DNA of 64,000 nt. Source: an uncultured Erythrobacter sp. GTDB lineage: Bacteria; Pseudomonadota; Alphaproteobacteria; Sphingomonadales; Sphingomonadaceae. The stretch lies in the NCBI GenBank assembly GCA_947494705.1, contig CANLVN010000004.1, positions 62,001 to 126,000 on the forward strand. Direction: 5' to 3'. Positions 34,615-44,088 of the stretch are shown here, one piece after another (the first letter of the stretch is position 1; every line of letters begins with the position of its first letter). The notes under the pieces were generated by a model that was not told the origin of the DNA, searched no databases, and was given only the letters and a program-made list of their open reading frames with translations. Position numbers and translations under genes: made by a program.

Positions 34615-35106
34615 ATGGCAAGAGCCATTCATCTTGAACGCGCCCGTTCGGCGCAGTCAGCGCAAGTCGCTCTCACGCAGCTGCCGTTTGTGGCGGGCGT
34701 GCTAAAGCGCTTGGTCTGGATCAGTGGTGCCGCCTTTGTCACCGCGATCACGGCCGGGCCACTGTTCGCGCCTGCAACGGCCTCCGGTCCCGACCGCAAT
34801 CAGCTCATCCGCGTGTCCATCGAGCGAAATACGGTATCGCCTGAGACCGCCGATCCAATGGGCGCGCTCAAATGCCGTTCGCACGATGACGGTCGCCAGG
34901 AACGTCTGCTCGAACTGGCGCAGGCACAGCTGGGCGGCGGAGCGATTGACCACGTCGCCACCCGCTTCTGGACCGCCGATACCGGCAAGACCGAGGTGAC
35001 GTTCGAAATCTGGCACGGCGCATCGAACGAACAGCGAAAACTCTATGTCGGTCGCGGAACGGTCGATATGGATAGTTGCCGGGTCGACCTGATCTCTCTC
35101 GTCTAG
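34615..35106 (+). CDS. Hypothetical protein with one membrane helix
   Basis: The 163-residue protein has a basic N-terminus (RAIHLERARSAQSAQVAL), one hydrophobic segment (about residues 23-50, RLVWISGAAFVTAITAGPLF) and a soluble C-terminal part with two cysteines (KCRSHDDG and DMDSCRVDL). It may be membrane anchored or exported. I cannot name a family. It converges on the permease gene. Confidence 0.65.
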   Translation: MARAIHLERARSAQSAQVALTQLPFVAGVLKRLVWISGAAFVTAITAGPLFAPATASGPDRNQLIRVSIERNTVSPETADPMGALKCRSHDDGRQERLLELAQAQLGGGAIDHVATRFWTADTGKTEVTFEIWHGASNEQRKLYVGRGTVDMDSCRVDLISLV

Positions 35107-35119
35107 GTTCCGGCCCCGC

Positions 35120-36556
35120 TCAGACCAGCGCGGCCATCGCCCACACCAACCCGACCAGCAGGAATACTCCGACTAGGTCGAGCACCAGACCGGCGCGCAC
35201 CAGTTTGCCGATGGTCAGGCGCCCGGTCGCCCATGCGATTGCATTCGGCCCTGTTCCGGCGGGCAGGATGAAGCCCCAGCTAGCCGCGAGCGCGGCGGGC
35301 ATGGCGAGCAGGATCGCTTCGGTGCCAAGGCCGAGCCCGGCGGCAAGGCTTGCGATAACCGGAATGATCGCGGAAGCGGTCGCGACGTTGCTGGCGAATT
35401 CGGTGATCAGCACCATCATTGCCACCACTGCCAATGCAATCACGAACAGCGGCACCACCTCGAGCGGTAACAGCGCGGCTCCCAGCCATTCGGCAAGTCC
35501 GCTCGCCTGCATCCCCGCCGCGAGTGCCAGTCCTCCACCGAACATTAGGATGACGCCCCAGGGTGCGCGGTCGGCCTCGCTCCATTTGAGCAGTGGGCGC
35601 CCTGTTCCGTCAGGCAGGATGAAAAGCGCCAATGCCGCGATGACCGCGATGGTGCCATCGGTCCAGCTGCCCTCGGGTAGCAGCGGCCCGACCCAGCGCT
35701 GTGTCATCCACGCGACGAAGGTAATCGCGATGATCGGCACGAGCCGTTTTTCCGCGGGCGACCACGGAGCGTGATCGTCGATTGATCTGCGCGCGGCGGC
35801 GAGATCGAAGGCGGTCGCACCAACCCTCTGGACTCGCGCGATGATCGCGCAGGCGAGGGGAATGCCCACCAGCACGACCGGCACGCCGAACAGCATCCAC
35901 TGCGCGAAAGTGATCTGCAGACCGATCATGTCGTCGAGAAGCTGCACAGCGATCCCGTTGGTGGGAGACCCGACGATCGTGCCGAGCCCGCCTATGGTCG
36001 CGGCGAAGGCGATCCCCATGGGCAACGCGCCGTAGATGCCGTCTGTTTGTGTGAGGGCCGGGCCATCCGGGTCCGGCAATGGAGCACCCCCTGTCAGCAC
36101 CGCCAACGCCATCGGCATCATGATCAGCGCGGTCGAGGTGTTGGAGATGAGGTTCGACAGGATCGCCGCAGAAATCATGAAGGCAAACAGCAGCCGCACC
36201 GGCCCCCCGCTCGTGCCCATGCCCTTCAGGATCGCGAGGCTCAGCCGACGATGCAGCCCGGTGCGCTCGATCGCGAGGGCAATGAACGCGCCTCCCAGCA
36301 ACAGGAACAGGATCGGAGCGTAATAGGTCGATGCGACTTCGCGCGCGGTGCTGACCCCGCCCAGCGGAAGGATAACGAAGGGAAGCAGCGCCGTGACCGT
36401 CAGCGGTACCGCTTCGGTCATCCACCACGCCGCCATCCACACAACCAGTCCTGCCACAAGCCAGGCCTGCGGACCCATCCCTGCGGGTGCCGGACTGAGC
36501 GCGGCAAAGGCGAAGACAAGCGGGCCGAGTATCAGGCCGATTGCACGCGCGGTCAT
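35120..36556 (-). CDS. SLC13/DASS-type anion permease
   Basis: The 478-residue protein has about 11-12 membrane helices and the DASS motif SNTSTALIMMP. It transports dicarboxylates, citrate or sulfate with Na+. The ATG at 36554-36556 was chosen; a TTG one codon upstream is also possible. GGGGAG lies 10 bases before the ATG. It is divergent from the S9 peptidase gene. Confidence 0.9.
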   Translation of the reverse strand: MTARAIGLILGPLVFAFAALSPAPAGMGPQAWLVAGLVVWMAAWWMTEAVPLTVTALLPFVILPLGGVSTAREVASTYYAPILFLLLGGAFIALAIERTGLHRRLSLAILKGMGTSGGPVRLLFAFMISAAILSNLISNTSTALIMMPMALAVLTGGAPLPDPDGPALTQTDGIYGALPMGIAFAATIGGLGTIVGSPTNGIAVQLLDDMIGLQITFAQWMLFGVPVVLVGIPLACAIIARVQRVGATAFDLAAARRSIDDHAPWSPAEKRLVPIIAITFVAWMTQRWVGPLLPEGSWTDGTIAVIAALALFILPDGTGRPLLKWSEADRAPWGVILMFGGGLALAAGMQASGLAEWLGAALLPLEVVPLFVIALAVVAMMVLITEFASNVATASAIIPVIASLAAGLGLGTEAILLAMPAALAASWGFILPAGTGPNAIAWATGRLTIGKLVRAGLVLDLVGVFLLVGLVWAMAALV

Positions 36557-36703
36557 CAATGATTCTCCCCTCGTGCCGGACTAGCAAGAGTGCGACAGGC
36601 CCGCAATCGAGCGAAGCGCTTGCTCTCCATCGGTCGGCGCAATACCTTCTCGGCAGCGGGCCCGACGTTCTGGTCGGGGTCTACCAATTCCTGGGAGGGA
36701 TCC

Positions 36704-38641
36704 ATGCAAAATCACCTCAAACTTCTGACCGCGGCATCGCTCCTGGCAATGTCGGGTGTCGCCCATGCAGATCATCACGCGTCGAGCGACACCAATGCCA
36801 CCGCCAGCGCTGAAGCGATCAAGACCTATTCTGCCGAGCAATTCTACAGCTCGACCGCGTTCGGCCTCGGCTCTTCGGGCGCCTACGTATTCTCCGCCGA
36901 CGGCGAATATGTCCTCGTCAATTCCGACGAGAGCGGCGTGTTCAACGCCTATCTGCTTCCGGTTGCAGGTGGCGAGCCGATCGCGTTGACCGATTCGGAC
37001 ACGAACGCAATATTCGCCAGCACCTTCTTTCCGAACGACAAGCGCGTGATCTATGGCTCGGACGAAGGCGGTAACGAACTCAATCACGTCTATCTGCGGG
37101 AAGTAGACGGCACGGTGCGCGATCTGACACCGGGCGAGGGGCATACGGCGAGTTTCGCGGGATGGAGCGGAGACAGCGAGACATTCTATGTCAGCTCGAA
37201 CGAGCGCAACCCGCAGGCTTTCGACATCTATGCCTATTCGGCGGAGGATTACTCGCGCGAACTTCTCTTTGAAAACCCCGGTAACTTCTTCCCTGCTGGC
37301 ATCTCGGATGACGGTCGCTGGATGGTGCTTTCAAAAGCCAATTCGAGCGCCGACAGTGACCTGTTCCTCGTCGATCTCGAAGGCGACATGACGCCGCAGC
37401 TCATCACCGAGCACGAGGGCAATATCAGCTATGGCAGCTACGGCTTCACGCCCGACAGTTCCAAGCTGATCTACGCCACCAATGAATATGGCGAGTTCAA
37501 CCAGGCATGGACTTACGACCTCGCGACCGGCGAGACCGCGCCCTATCTCGAAGCCGACTGGGACGTCAGCTTCGTCAGCTTCTCGCCCAGCGGACGTTAC
37601 CGGGTTAGCGGTGTGAACGCCGATGCGAAGACTGTACTGACCCTGCTCGACCAGACCACCGGCGACGAAGTCGCGCTCACCGGCGTGCCCGACGGCAACC
37701 TTGGCAGCATCCGCTTCAGCGAGGACGAGAGCCGGATTGCCTTCACAGTGTCTTCTGACACCTCGCCTTCGGATATCTATGTCGCCGACCTTGCGAGCGG
37801 GCAGGCCCGGCGGCTGACCAGCGCGCTCAATCCCGCCATCGACGAGAGCGACCTCGTCACAGCGAGCATCGCGCGTTTCGACAGCTATGACGGGGTCGAG
37901 GTGCCCGGCGTGCTCTATCGCCCGCACGGCGCGAATGCGGACAGTCCCGCTCCAGCCATTGTCTGGGTCCATGGCGGGCCGGGCGGGCAGAGCCGCCGCG
38001 GATACAATCCCGCGATCCAGCATCTCGTGAACCATGGTTATGCAGTCTACGCGATCAACAATCGCGGCTCGTCGGGCTACGGCAAGACGTTCTTCCACAT
38101 GGACGATAAACGCCATGGGGAAGCCGACCTTGGCGACGTGGTCGCTTCCAAGGACTTCCTTCAGGGCATGGACTGGATTGCCGACGATCGCATCGCGATT
38201 TTGGGCGGCTCGTACGGAGGCTACATGGTCGCCGCCGCGCTCGCCTTTGAACCGGAAGTGTTCGATGCGGGCGTAAATATCTTCGGGGTCACCAACTGGG
38301 TGCGCACGCTCAAGTCGATCCCCGCGTGGTGGGGTGCGAACCGCGACGCGCTCTATGACGAGCTGGGCGATCCGGCGACCGACGAGGAGCGCCTGCGGGC
38401 AATCTCACCGCTTTTCCATGCGTCCAACATCGTCAAGCCGCTGCTGGTGGTGCAGGGTGCAAACGACCCGCGCGTGCTGCAGGTTGAAAGCGACGAATTG
38501 GTCGAGGCGGTACGGGCTAATGACGTGCCGGTCGAATATGTCCTGTTCGAGGACGAAGGCCACGGCTTCCGCAACAAGTCGAACCGGATCGAGGCTTCGC
38601 AGGCTTATCTGGACTTCCTGAACGAGCATATCGGCAGCTGA
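36704..38641 (+). CDS. S9 family prolyl oligopeptidase-type peptidase, exported
   Basis: The 645-residue protein has a signal peptide (LLTAASLLAMSGVAHA), a beta-propeller (about residues 40-390) and a C-terminal hydrolase with Ser503 in GGSYGGYM, the acid in QGANDPRV and His in EDEGHGF. It is an exported dipeptidyl or acylaminoacyl-peptidase. The ATG at 36704 has a perfect GGGAGGG site; the frame to 36590 is not needed. A strong terminator follows. Confidence 0.93.
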   Translation: MQNHLKLLTAASLLAMSGVAHADHHASSDTNATASAEAIKTYSAEQFYSSTAFGLGSSGAYVFSADGEYVLVNSDESGVFNAYLLPVAGGEPIALTDSDTNAIFASTFFPNDKRVIYGSDEGGNELNHVYLREVDGTVRDLTPGEGHTASFAGWSGDSETFYVSSNERNPQAFDIYAYSAEDYSRELLFENPGNFFPAGISDDGRWMVLSKANSSADSDLFLVDLEGDMTPQLITEHEGNISYGSYGFTPDSSKLIYATNEYGEFNQAWTYDLATGETAPYLEADWDVSFVSFSPSGRYRVSGVNADAKTVLTLLDQTTGDEVALTGVPDGNLGSIRFSEDESRIAFTVSSDTSPSDIYVADLASGQARRLTSALNPAIDESDLVTASIARFDSYDGVEVPGVLYRPHGANADSPAPAIVWVHGGPGGQSRRGYNPAIQHLVNHGYAVYAINNRGSSGYGKTFFHMDDKRHGEADLGDVVASKDFLQGMDWIADDRIAILGGSYGGYMVAAALAFEPEVFDAGVNIFGVTNWVRTLKSIPAWWGANRDALYDELGDPATDEERLRAISPLFHASNIVKPLLVVQGANDPRVLQVESDELVEAVRANDVPVEYVLFEDEGHGFRNKSNRIEASQAYLDFLNEHIGS

Positions 38642-38663
38642 GGCGCTATTGCGCAAATGAAAA

Positions 38664-38693
38664 AGGCGGGGCCATCGCGGCCCCGCCTTTTTT
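38664..38693. terminator. Bidirectional intrinsic terminator
   Basis: GGCGGGGCC (38665-38673) and GGCCCCGCC (38679-38687) form a 9-bp stem with loop ATCGC, followed by six T on the plus strand and preceded by five A, giving a T-tract on the minus strand. It ends both the S9 peptidase and the convergent infC transcript. Confidence 0.9.
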
Positions 38694-38713
38694 CTGTGTA
38701 ATCGCAGTGCGCG

Positions 38714-39256
38714 TTATTTCGGCGCAAGAACCATGAGCATCTGCCGCCCTTCGAGGCGGGGGAAGGCTTCGACCTTCGCGATTTCTTCGACATCTTCCTG
38801 GACGCGTTTGAGCAGGTCCATGCCGAGATGCTGGTGAGCCATTTCGCGCCCGCGGAAGCGGAGCGTCACTTTCACCTTGTCGCCGTTGTCGATGAACTTG
38901 TTCACGTTCTTCATCTTCACGTCGTAATCGTGCGTGTCGATGTTGGGACGCATCTTGACCTCTTTGATGTCCTGCGTCTTCTGGGTCTTGCGCGCCAGAT
39001 TGGCTTTTTTCTGCGCTTCGAACCGGTACTTGCCGACATCGAGGAACTTGCACACCGGCGGGTCCGCATTGGGGGACACTTCGACGAGGTTCAGGCCTTT
39101 TTCCTGGGCCTGCTCGACGGCTTCACGGGTGTACATGACGCCCAGATTCTCGCCTTCGTCATCAATGACGCGGACTTTTGGAACCTGGATAAACTGATCG
39201 TAGCGAGGGCCGCTTTTGGTAGGCGGGGCCATCGATCGCCGGGGTGGACGGGCTAT
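38714..39256 (-). CDS. infC: Translation initiation factor IF-3 with ATA start
   Basis: IF-3 binds the 30S subunit and checks start codons. The protein carries the family segments [13 protein letters not shown] and [18 protein letters not shown], and C-terminal [12 protein letters not shown]. An ATG is at 39230-39232, but an in-frame ATA at 39254-39256 has a perfect AGGAG (39264-39268) 7 bases upstream and adds ARPPRRS, as in other alphaproteobacterial IF-3. Rare start codons are the known autoregulation device of infC, since IF-3 discriminates against them. The protein is then 180 residues. Confidence 0.9.
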   Translation of the reverse strand: MARPPRRSMAPPTKSGPRYDQFIQVPKVRVIDDEGENLGVMYTREAVEQAQEKGLNLVEVSPNADPPVCKFLDVGKYRFEAQKKANLARKTQKTQDIKEVKMRPNIDTHDYDVKMKNVNKFIDNGDKVKVTLRFRGREMAHQHLGMDLLKRVQEDVEEIAKVEAFPRLEGRQMLMVLAPK

Positions 39257-39337
39257 GTGTGTTCTCCTGTTTCAGCCTGTTGGTGAGTCTTGAATATAGG
39301 CATTTGGCCGGACAAACGCCAGCGGAGTCTGACGGGC

Positions 39338-39781
39338 TTAGAACTGCACGCCCCAAGAGAGTTTGGGTAAGTCGATGGGACCGAAGTCAATCAGGCGCGG
39401 GGCAAGCCAGATAAAGAATGCGAAGAAATTCGCTCCGACGAAGATGCTTATCAAGCCGAACCAGACCGGAACATCGCTAGCCTGATGGTTCAACGCTTTA
39501 TCCATGAATGGGAGTGACGTGAAAAGTGCCCCCAGGATCATCCCGCTAGGCCAAAGAATTTTGGCGGCATAATTCTCGCCGAAGATCTGGCCAAAGATCA
39601 ACGCGAATATTCCATATGCCACGGGCAACAAGAGCGCTGGGATTGCGATGCCGGACATAGTGATGTCCTGCTTCGCGCTAAGCGGCAGGATTACGCCGAC
39701 CAAAAGGCTCAGCCCGATCCAGATCAAATAATGCAATACGGTCAGGCTGCTCCAAATAAAGAGCAGCGGCGCAAAGCTCAT
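39338..39781 (-). CDS. Hypothetical membrane protein
   Basis: This 147-residue protein has four predicted helices (for example LHYLIWIGLSLLVGVILPL and DVPVWFGLISIFVGANFFAFF). I cannot name a family. Its composition looks richer in A and T than its neighbours. Its ATG shares one base with the stop of the pdeM gene (TGATG), so it is translated after it. Confidence 0.65.
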   Translation of the reverse strand: MSFAPLLFIWSSLTVLHYLIWIGLSLLVGVILPLSAKQDITMSGIAIPALLLPVAYGIFALIFGQIFGENYAAKILWPSGMILGALFTSLPFMDKALNHQASDVPVWFGLISIFVGANFFAFFIWLAPRLIDFGPIDLPKLSWGVQF

Positions 39782-40485
39782 CAGGCCGCCTCGCGAAATA
39801 GCGGGAAGCGGACCAACTTGCCCTTCGCCGGAAGCACTGCGTCGATGGAGCGAGCCGGGCTAAGTGCCTTGAGGATTTCCGGCGCTCCGGCATCCATGCC
39901 GCCCGTATAGGCGCCGAATGCGGGGAGGATCATACGCTCGGCCTCCGCGCTTTGGCTGACTACGGCGCAGGGGCGGGCGATGTGGCGATTCCTGACCTTG
40001 AGGCGCATCTTGGGATGATAGTGACCGGACAGTTCGGGCCGGGTCTCGCCTGCCTTGGCCTCGTGGCGCAGCATCACGCCGTTCAATTCCAGCTCCTCCA
40101 TCATGGTCGCGCCAAAGCTGCGGGGCATGTTCACGTCGTGATTGCCCGTGATCCAAACCCAATCGAGTGCGCGGGTGAGTGCTTCGAGCATGCCACAGGC
40201 ATACGGGTCGAGCCGGCAGGTGCCCTCGTCATCATGGAAATTGTCGCCCAGCGTAATGACCCGGCGCGCGCCCGTTGCCTTCACCGCGTCGGCAAGGCGC
40301 TCGAGCGTTTCGCGGCTGTCATAGGGCGGCAGCATCTGTCCGTGTCGCGCATACCAGCTGCCCTTTTCCAGATGCAGGTCAGCAACCAGCAGCGCGCGTT
40401 CGGGCGGCCAGTAGATCGCATTCGATTTGGTCAGGACAAGCTCCTCTCCCGCAAAGGGGAGTGGCGCGAACGAAACGGGAACCAT
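39781..40485 (-). CDS. pdeM: PdeM-type DNA-repair-associated metallophosphoesterase
   Basis: The 234-residue calcineurin-like phosphoesterase has the motifs ADLHLEKGSWYARHG, GDNFHDD, GNHDVNM and SGHYHPK. These match the PdeM group (ligase-associated DNA damage response endonuclease). In many genomes it sits with a DNA ligase, an Lhr-like helicase and an exonuclease; none is seen in this window. The membrane protein gene follows directly. Confidence 0.9.
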   Translation of the reverse strand: MVPVSFAPLPFAGEELVLTKSNAIYWPPERALLVADLHLEKGSWYARHGQMLPPYDSRETLERLADAVKATGARRVITLGDNFHDDEGTCRLDPYACGMLEALTRALDWVWITGNHDVNMPRSFGATMMEELELNGVMLRHEAKAGETRPELSGHYHPKMRLKVRNRHIARPCAVVSQSAEAERMILPAFGAYTGGMDAGAPEILKALSPARSIDAVLPAKGKLVRFPLFREAA

Positions 40486-40591
40486 GTGCTCCCTCTGACG
40501 CGTTCGAGGGCGTTTGACAAGTGTCGAAGCGGGTGGACACCTTTTGTGTCATGAGGCAAGGCCCGCGATGACGAACGGGATGGGAATAATC

Positions 40592-41449
40592 ATGAACGAC
40601 TGGGCAGGCCACACAGAGCGCGCGAAGGCATGGTTCGAGGAACTGCGCGACCGGATCTGCGCCGCTTTTGAGGAAATCGAGCGCGAGGCGGGCTCGGATG
40701 CGAGTTTCACATACACACCGTGGAACCGCGATGAGGACGGCAATGACGATCCTGGCGGGGGTGTCCAGGGCCTCATGAAAGGCAAGGTCTTCGAGAAGGT
40801 GGGCGTCAACGTGTCGACCGTGCGCGGCAGCTTCTCAGAGCAATTCGCGAACCAGATCAACGGCGCGAGCGTCGAGCATCCCGAATTTACCGCCACCGGC
40901 ATCAGTCTCGTCGCGCATATGACGAACCCGCATGTGCCCGCCGTCCACATGAACACCCGTTTCCTGACCACGCAGGCGGCGTGGTTCGGGGGCGGGGCCG
41001 ACCTGAATCCGCCGATCCCGTACGAAGAGGATACAGAAGAATTCCACGCGGTGATGCGCGCGGCCTGTTCGGCGCACAATCCGACCTATTACGAGCGCTA
41101 CAAGAAGTGGGCGGACGATTACTTTTACATTCCGCACCGCGACATGCATCGCGGGGTGGGTGGGATCTTCTACGATCACCTCGAATGCGAGGATGACGCC
41201 AGCTTCGAGCGGAATTTCGCTTTCACCCAGGATGTCGGCAAGGCGTTTCTCGACGTCTACCCCCGCTTGGTTCGAAAGCGCATGGACAGTGATTTCGATG
41301 CCGCCGACGAGGCGCGTCAGCTCGAATATCGCGGGCGCTATGCCGAGTTCAATCTCGTCTACGACCGCGGCACGATTTTCGGGCTGAAGACCGGCGGCAA
41401 CGTCGATGCGATCCTGATGAGCCTCCCGCCCCGGGCGACCTGGAGCTAG
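40592..41449 (+). CDS. hemF: Oxygen-dependent coproporphyrinogen III oxidase
   Basis: HemF makes protoporphyrinogen IX from coproporphyrinogen III with O2 in haem and bacteriochlorophyll synthesis. The 285-residue length fits. Conserved parts include HVPAVHMNTRFL, WFGGGADLNPP, DDYFYIPHRDMHRGVGGIFYD and GLKTGGNVDAILMSLPP. The ATG at 40592 was chosen, with ATGs at 40568 and 40580 possible but less conserved. The rsh gene follows 53 bases later. Confidence 0.95.
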   Translation: MNDWAGHTERAKAWFEELRDRICAAFEEIEREAGSDASFTYTPWNRDEDGNDDPGGGVQGLMKGKVFEKVGVNVSTVRGSFSEQFANQINGASVEHPEFTATGISLVAHMTNPHVPAVHMNTRFLTTQAAWFGGGADLNPPIPYEEDTEEFHAVMRAACSAHNPTYYERYKKWADDYFYIPHRDMHRGVGGIFYDHLECEDDASFERNFAFTQDVGKAFLDVYPRLVRKRMDSDFDAADEARQLEYRGRYAEFNLVYDRGTIFGLKTGGNVDAILMSLPPRATWS

Positions 41450-41502
41450 GGTGCATCTTTAGCACTTGCAGCGCGGGCCGCGGCGCCGCACATTAATCGA
41501 CT

Positions 41503-43593
41503 ATGCTGCGTCAGTACGAACTTGTTGAGAGGGTCAAGGCCTACGATCCCGACGCCGATGAGGCTGCGCTCAACCGTGCCTATGTCTACACGGTTCAAAA
41601 ACACGGCAGTCAGAAGCGCGCCAGCGGCGACCCCTACTTCTCGCATCCGATCGAGGTTGCCGGTTTGATGACCGACCTGCAACTCGACGTCCAGACCATC
41701 ATTACCGCCCTGTTGCACGACACGGTCGAGGACACCCTCGTCACGGTCGAGGACATTGAGGAACACTTCGGCAAGGATGTCGCGCGGCTGGTCGATGGGG
41801 TGACCAAGCTGTCGAAGATCGAGGCCATGCCGGAGAACGAACGCGCGGCGGAAAACCTGCGCAAGTTCCTGCTCGCCATGTCCGAGGATATCCGCGTGCT
41901 GCTGGTCAAGCTTGCCGACCGGTTGCACAATATGCGCACCCTCCACTTCATCAAGAACCCGGAGAAGCGTCAGCGTATCGCGCGAGAGACGATGGATATC
42001 TACGCCCCGCTGGCCGAGCGGGTGGGGATGTATGAGTATATGCGCGAGATGCAGGCGCTGGCTTTCAAGGAGCTCGAACCCGAGGCCTACAAGACCATCG
42101 CCAACCGGCTCGAAGAACTGCGCGGGCGCGACGGCGGGCAGGTCGATGCGATTGCGCTCAAGTTCAAGCAGGCCTTGGCCGAAGCGGGCCTGAAAGTCGA
42201 AGTGACGGGGCGCGAGAAGCATCCCTTCTCGATCTGGAACAAGATGAGCGAGCGCCATGTCAGCTTCGAACAGGTCACCGACATCATGGCGTTTCGCGTC
42301 ATCACCGATACCGAAGCCGACTGCTACGCTGCGCTGGGTGTGCTGCACCGCACCTGGCAGTTCCTGCCGGGCCGGTTCAAGGATTACATCTCCACACCCA
42401 AGACGAACGGCTATCGGTCCTTGCACACCTCGTTGATGTACGAAAATTCGATGCGGGTGGAGGTGCAGGTGCGCACGCATGAAATGCACCACCGCAACGA
42501 ATTCGGGCTTGCGGCGCATTGGGCCTACAAGCAGCACGACAAGGCCGACGGCCAGGTCGGTTGGCTGCGTGACCTGATCGAGATTGTCGATGCCAGCCAC
42601 GATGCCGAGGAGCTGCTCGAACACACGCGCATGGCGATCTACCAGGATCGCATCTTCGCTTTCACGCCCAAGGGCGCGCTGTTCCAGTTGCCCAAGGGTT
42701 CGACCGCTGTCGATTTCGCCTTCGCTGTCCATACCGATCTGGGGCTTGCCTGTGTCGGCGCAAAGATAAACGGCCGGCACATGCCCCTGCGCACGCAATT
42801 ATCGAATGGCGACGTGGTGGAGATCATCAAGGGCAAGGGCGCCGAGCCGCAATTGTCCTGGCTAGGCTTCGTCGTAACCGGCAAGGCACGCGCTTCGATC
42901 CGGCGCGCAGTGCGGCTTAAGGAACGCGAGGAAGTTGCGGCCATCGGCTCCAAGCTTTTCGACACAATTGCCGCGCGCGTCCCGGCGCGCATCGGAAAGA
43001 AGGCGATCCGGCTCGCGCTGGAACGGCTCGGTATGGATGAACCGGATGACCTTATGTACGCCGTCGGCGCGAGCAAGATCACCGACCGCGAAGTGATGGA
43101 AGCTCTGGTCCCCGGCTGCACTGCGAACTTCGACGAGGACGACGAATGGTCAAAGCACGAGCGTGAAATCTCGATCCGCGGCCTGACACCGGGCGTCGGC
43201 TTCGAACTGGCCGAATGCTGCCACCCCGTCCCCGGCGACCGCATCGTTGGGTTGAGGCGGATGGGCGAACGGGTCGAAGTGCACACGATCGATTGTCTGG
43301 AACTCGCAAGCGGCATCGACAATGAATGGCTCGACCTCAACTGGGGAAGCCGGTCGCACGGCGCTGTCGGACGGCTGTCGGTGACGATCTATGACCGGCC
43401 CGGAACGCTGGCAGAGATGGCCGGAGTGTTCGCGCAGAACAAGATCAACGTCACCTCGCTCACACAGACACAACTCGACCACCCGTTCACCACCTACGAG
43501 ATCGACGCAGAGGTCAATGACCTTCCACACCTCACCCGCATCGTAAGCGCGTTGCGGGCGAGCGATGCGGTGGCCCAGGCGGATCGTATATGA
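41503..43593 (+). CDS. rsh: Bifunctional (p)ppGpp synthetase/hydrolase
   Basis: The 696-residue RelA/SpoT homologue has a hydrolase domain with the HD pair in LLHDTVED (His72, Asp73), a synthetase domain with FKDYISTPKTNGYRSLH, a TGS domain and a C-terminal ACT domain from about residue 620. Alphaproteobacteria usually have one such enzyme, which controls the stringent response in the cytoplasm. The ATG has no strong ribosome binding site. Confidence 0.96.
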   Translation: MLRQYELVERVKAYDPDADEAALNRAYVYTVQKHGSQKRASGDPYFSHPIEVAGLMTDLQLDVQTIITALLHDTVEDTLVTVEDIEEHFGKDVARLVDGVTKLSKIEAMPENERAAENLRKFLLAMSEDIRVLLVKLADRLHNMRTLHFIKNPEKRQRIARETMDIYAPLAERVGMYEYMREMQALAFKELEPEAYKTIANRLEELRGRDGGQVDAIALKFKQALAEAGLKVEVTGREKHPFSIWNKMSERHVSFEQVTDIMAFRVITDTEADCYAALGVLHRTWQFLPGRFKDYISTPKTNGYRSLHTSLMYENSMRVEVQVRTHEMHHRNEFGLAAHWAYKQHDKADGQVGWLRDLIEIVDASHDAEELLEHTRMAIYQDRIFAFTPKGALFQLPKGSTAVDFAFAVHTDLGLACVGAKINGRHMPLRTQLSNGDVVEIIKGKGAEPQLSWLGFVVTGKARASIRRAVRLKEREEVAAIGSKLFDTIAARVPARIGKKAIRLALERLGMDEPDDLMYAVGASKITDREVMEALVPGCTANFDEDDEWSKHEREISIRGLTPGVGFELAECCHPVPGDRIVGLRRMGERVEVHTIDCLELASGIDNEWLDLNWGSRSHGAVGRLSVTIYDRPGTLAEMAGVFAQNKINVTSLTQTQLDHPFTTYEIDAEVNDLPHLTRIVSALRASDAVAQADRI

Positions 43594-43611
43594 AACCGGG
43601 TCGAAGCTAAC

Positions 43612-43971
43612 GTGCCTGTCATCGGCCTTGACCACGTGCAACTCGCAATTCCCGAAAATGGGGAAGACGCCGCGCGCAGTTTCTTCATCGGCATCCTGGG
43701 CATGCGCGAAGTGCCCAAGCCTTCCAATCTTTCGCGTCAGGGCTGTTGGTTCGAAGGCGGGGCGGTAAACCTCCATCTGGGCGTCGATCCCGATTTCCGC
43801 CCGGCGAAAAAAGCGCACCCCGCCTTTCTCGTCGACGACCTCGATGCGCTGGAAAAGCGCTTGCGTCTGAAAGGCATGCCGGTGCGTGGCGACAAACCGG
43901 TCGCAGGCTATAACCGCTTCTTTACCGAAGATCCTTTCGGCAACCGTATCGAGATCATGCAGCGCGATTGA
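43612..43971 (+). CDS. VOC (glyoxalase/dioxygenase fold) protein
   Basis: This 119-residue protein has two VOC modules: GLDHVQLAIPENGED with a metal-ligand His, AVNLHLGVDP, and EDPFGNRIEIMQ with the closing Glu. Typical activities are glyoxalase, fosfomycin resistance or dioxygenase. The start is a GTG 19 bases after the rsh stop. A terminator follows. Confidence 0.88.
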   Translation: MPVIGLDHVQLAIPENGEDAARSFFIGILGMREVPKPSNLSRQGCWFEGGAVNLHLGVDPDFRPAKKAHPAFLVDDLDALEKRLRLKGMPVRGDKPVAGYNRFFTEDPFGNRIEIMQRD

Positions 43972-43990
43972 AACGGCGCCTTTGGTGCTT

Positions 43991-44025
43991 GCTAGCCTTG
44001 GTTAAGACAGGGTTAGCGCTTTTTT
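43991..44025 (+). terminator. Intrinsic terminator after the VOC gene
   Basis: GCTAGCCTTG (43991-44000) pairs with CAGGGTTAGC (44008-44017) over 10 bp, two of them G-T, with loop GTTAAGA, followed by GC and six T (44020-44025). It ends the rsh/VOC unit. Confidence 0.75.
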
Positions 44026-44088
44026 AAGCCGACCCATCATAAAGCCCTCGCGACACACTGGGGATCGCTACGGGGAAGATTTGGCCGG

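Noticed and set aside
41446..42798. A 450-codon leftward frame
   Set aside because: It is opposite rsh, which has the HD, synthetase, TGS and ACT domains in order.
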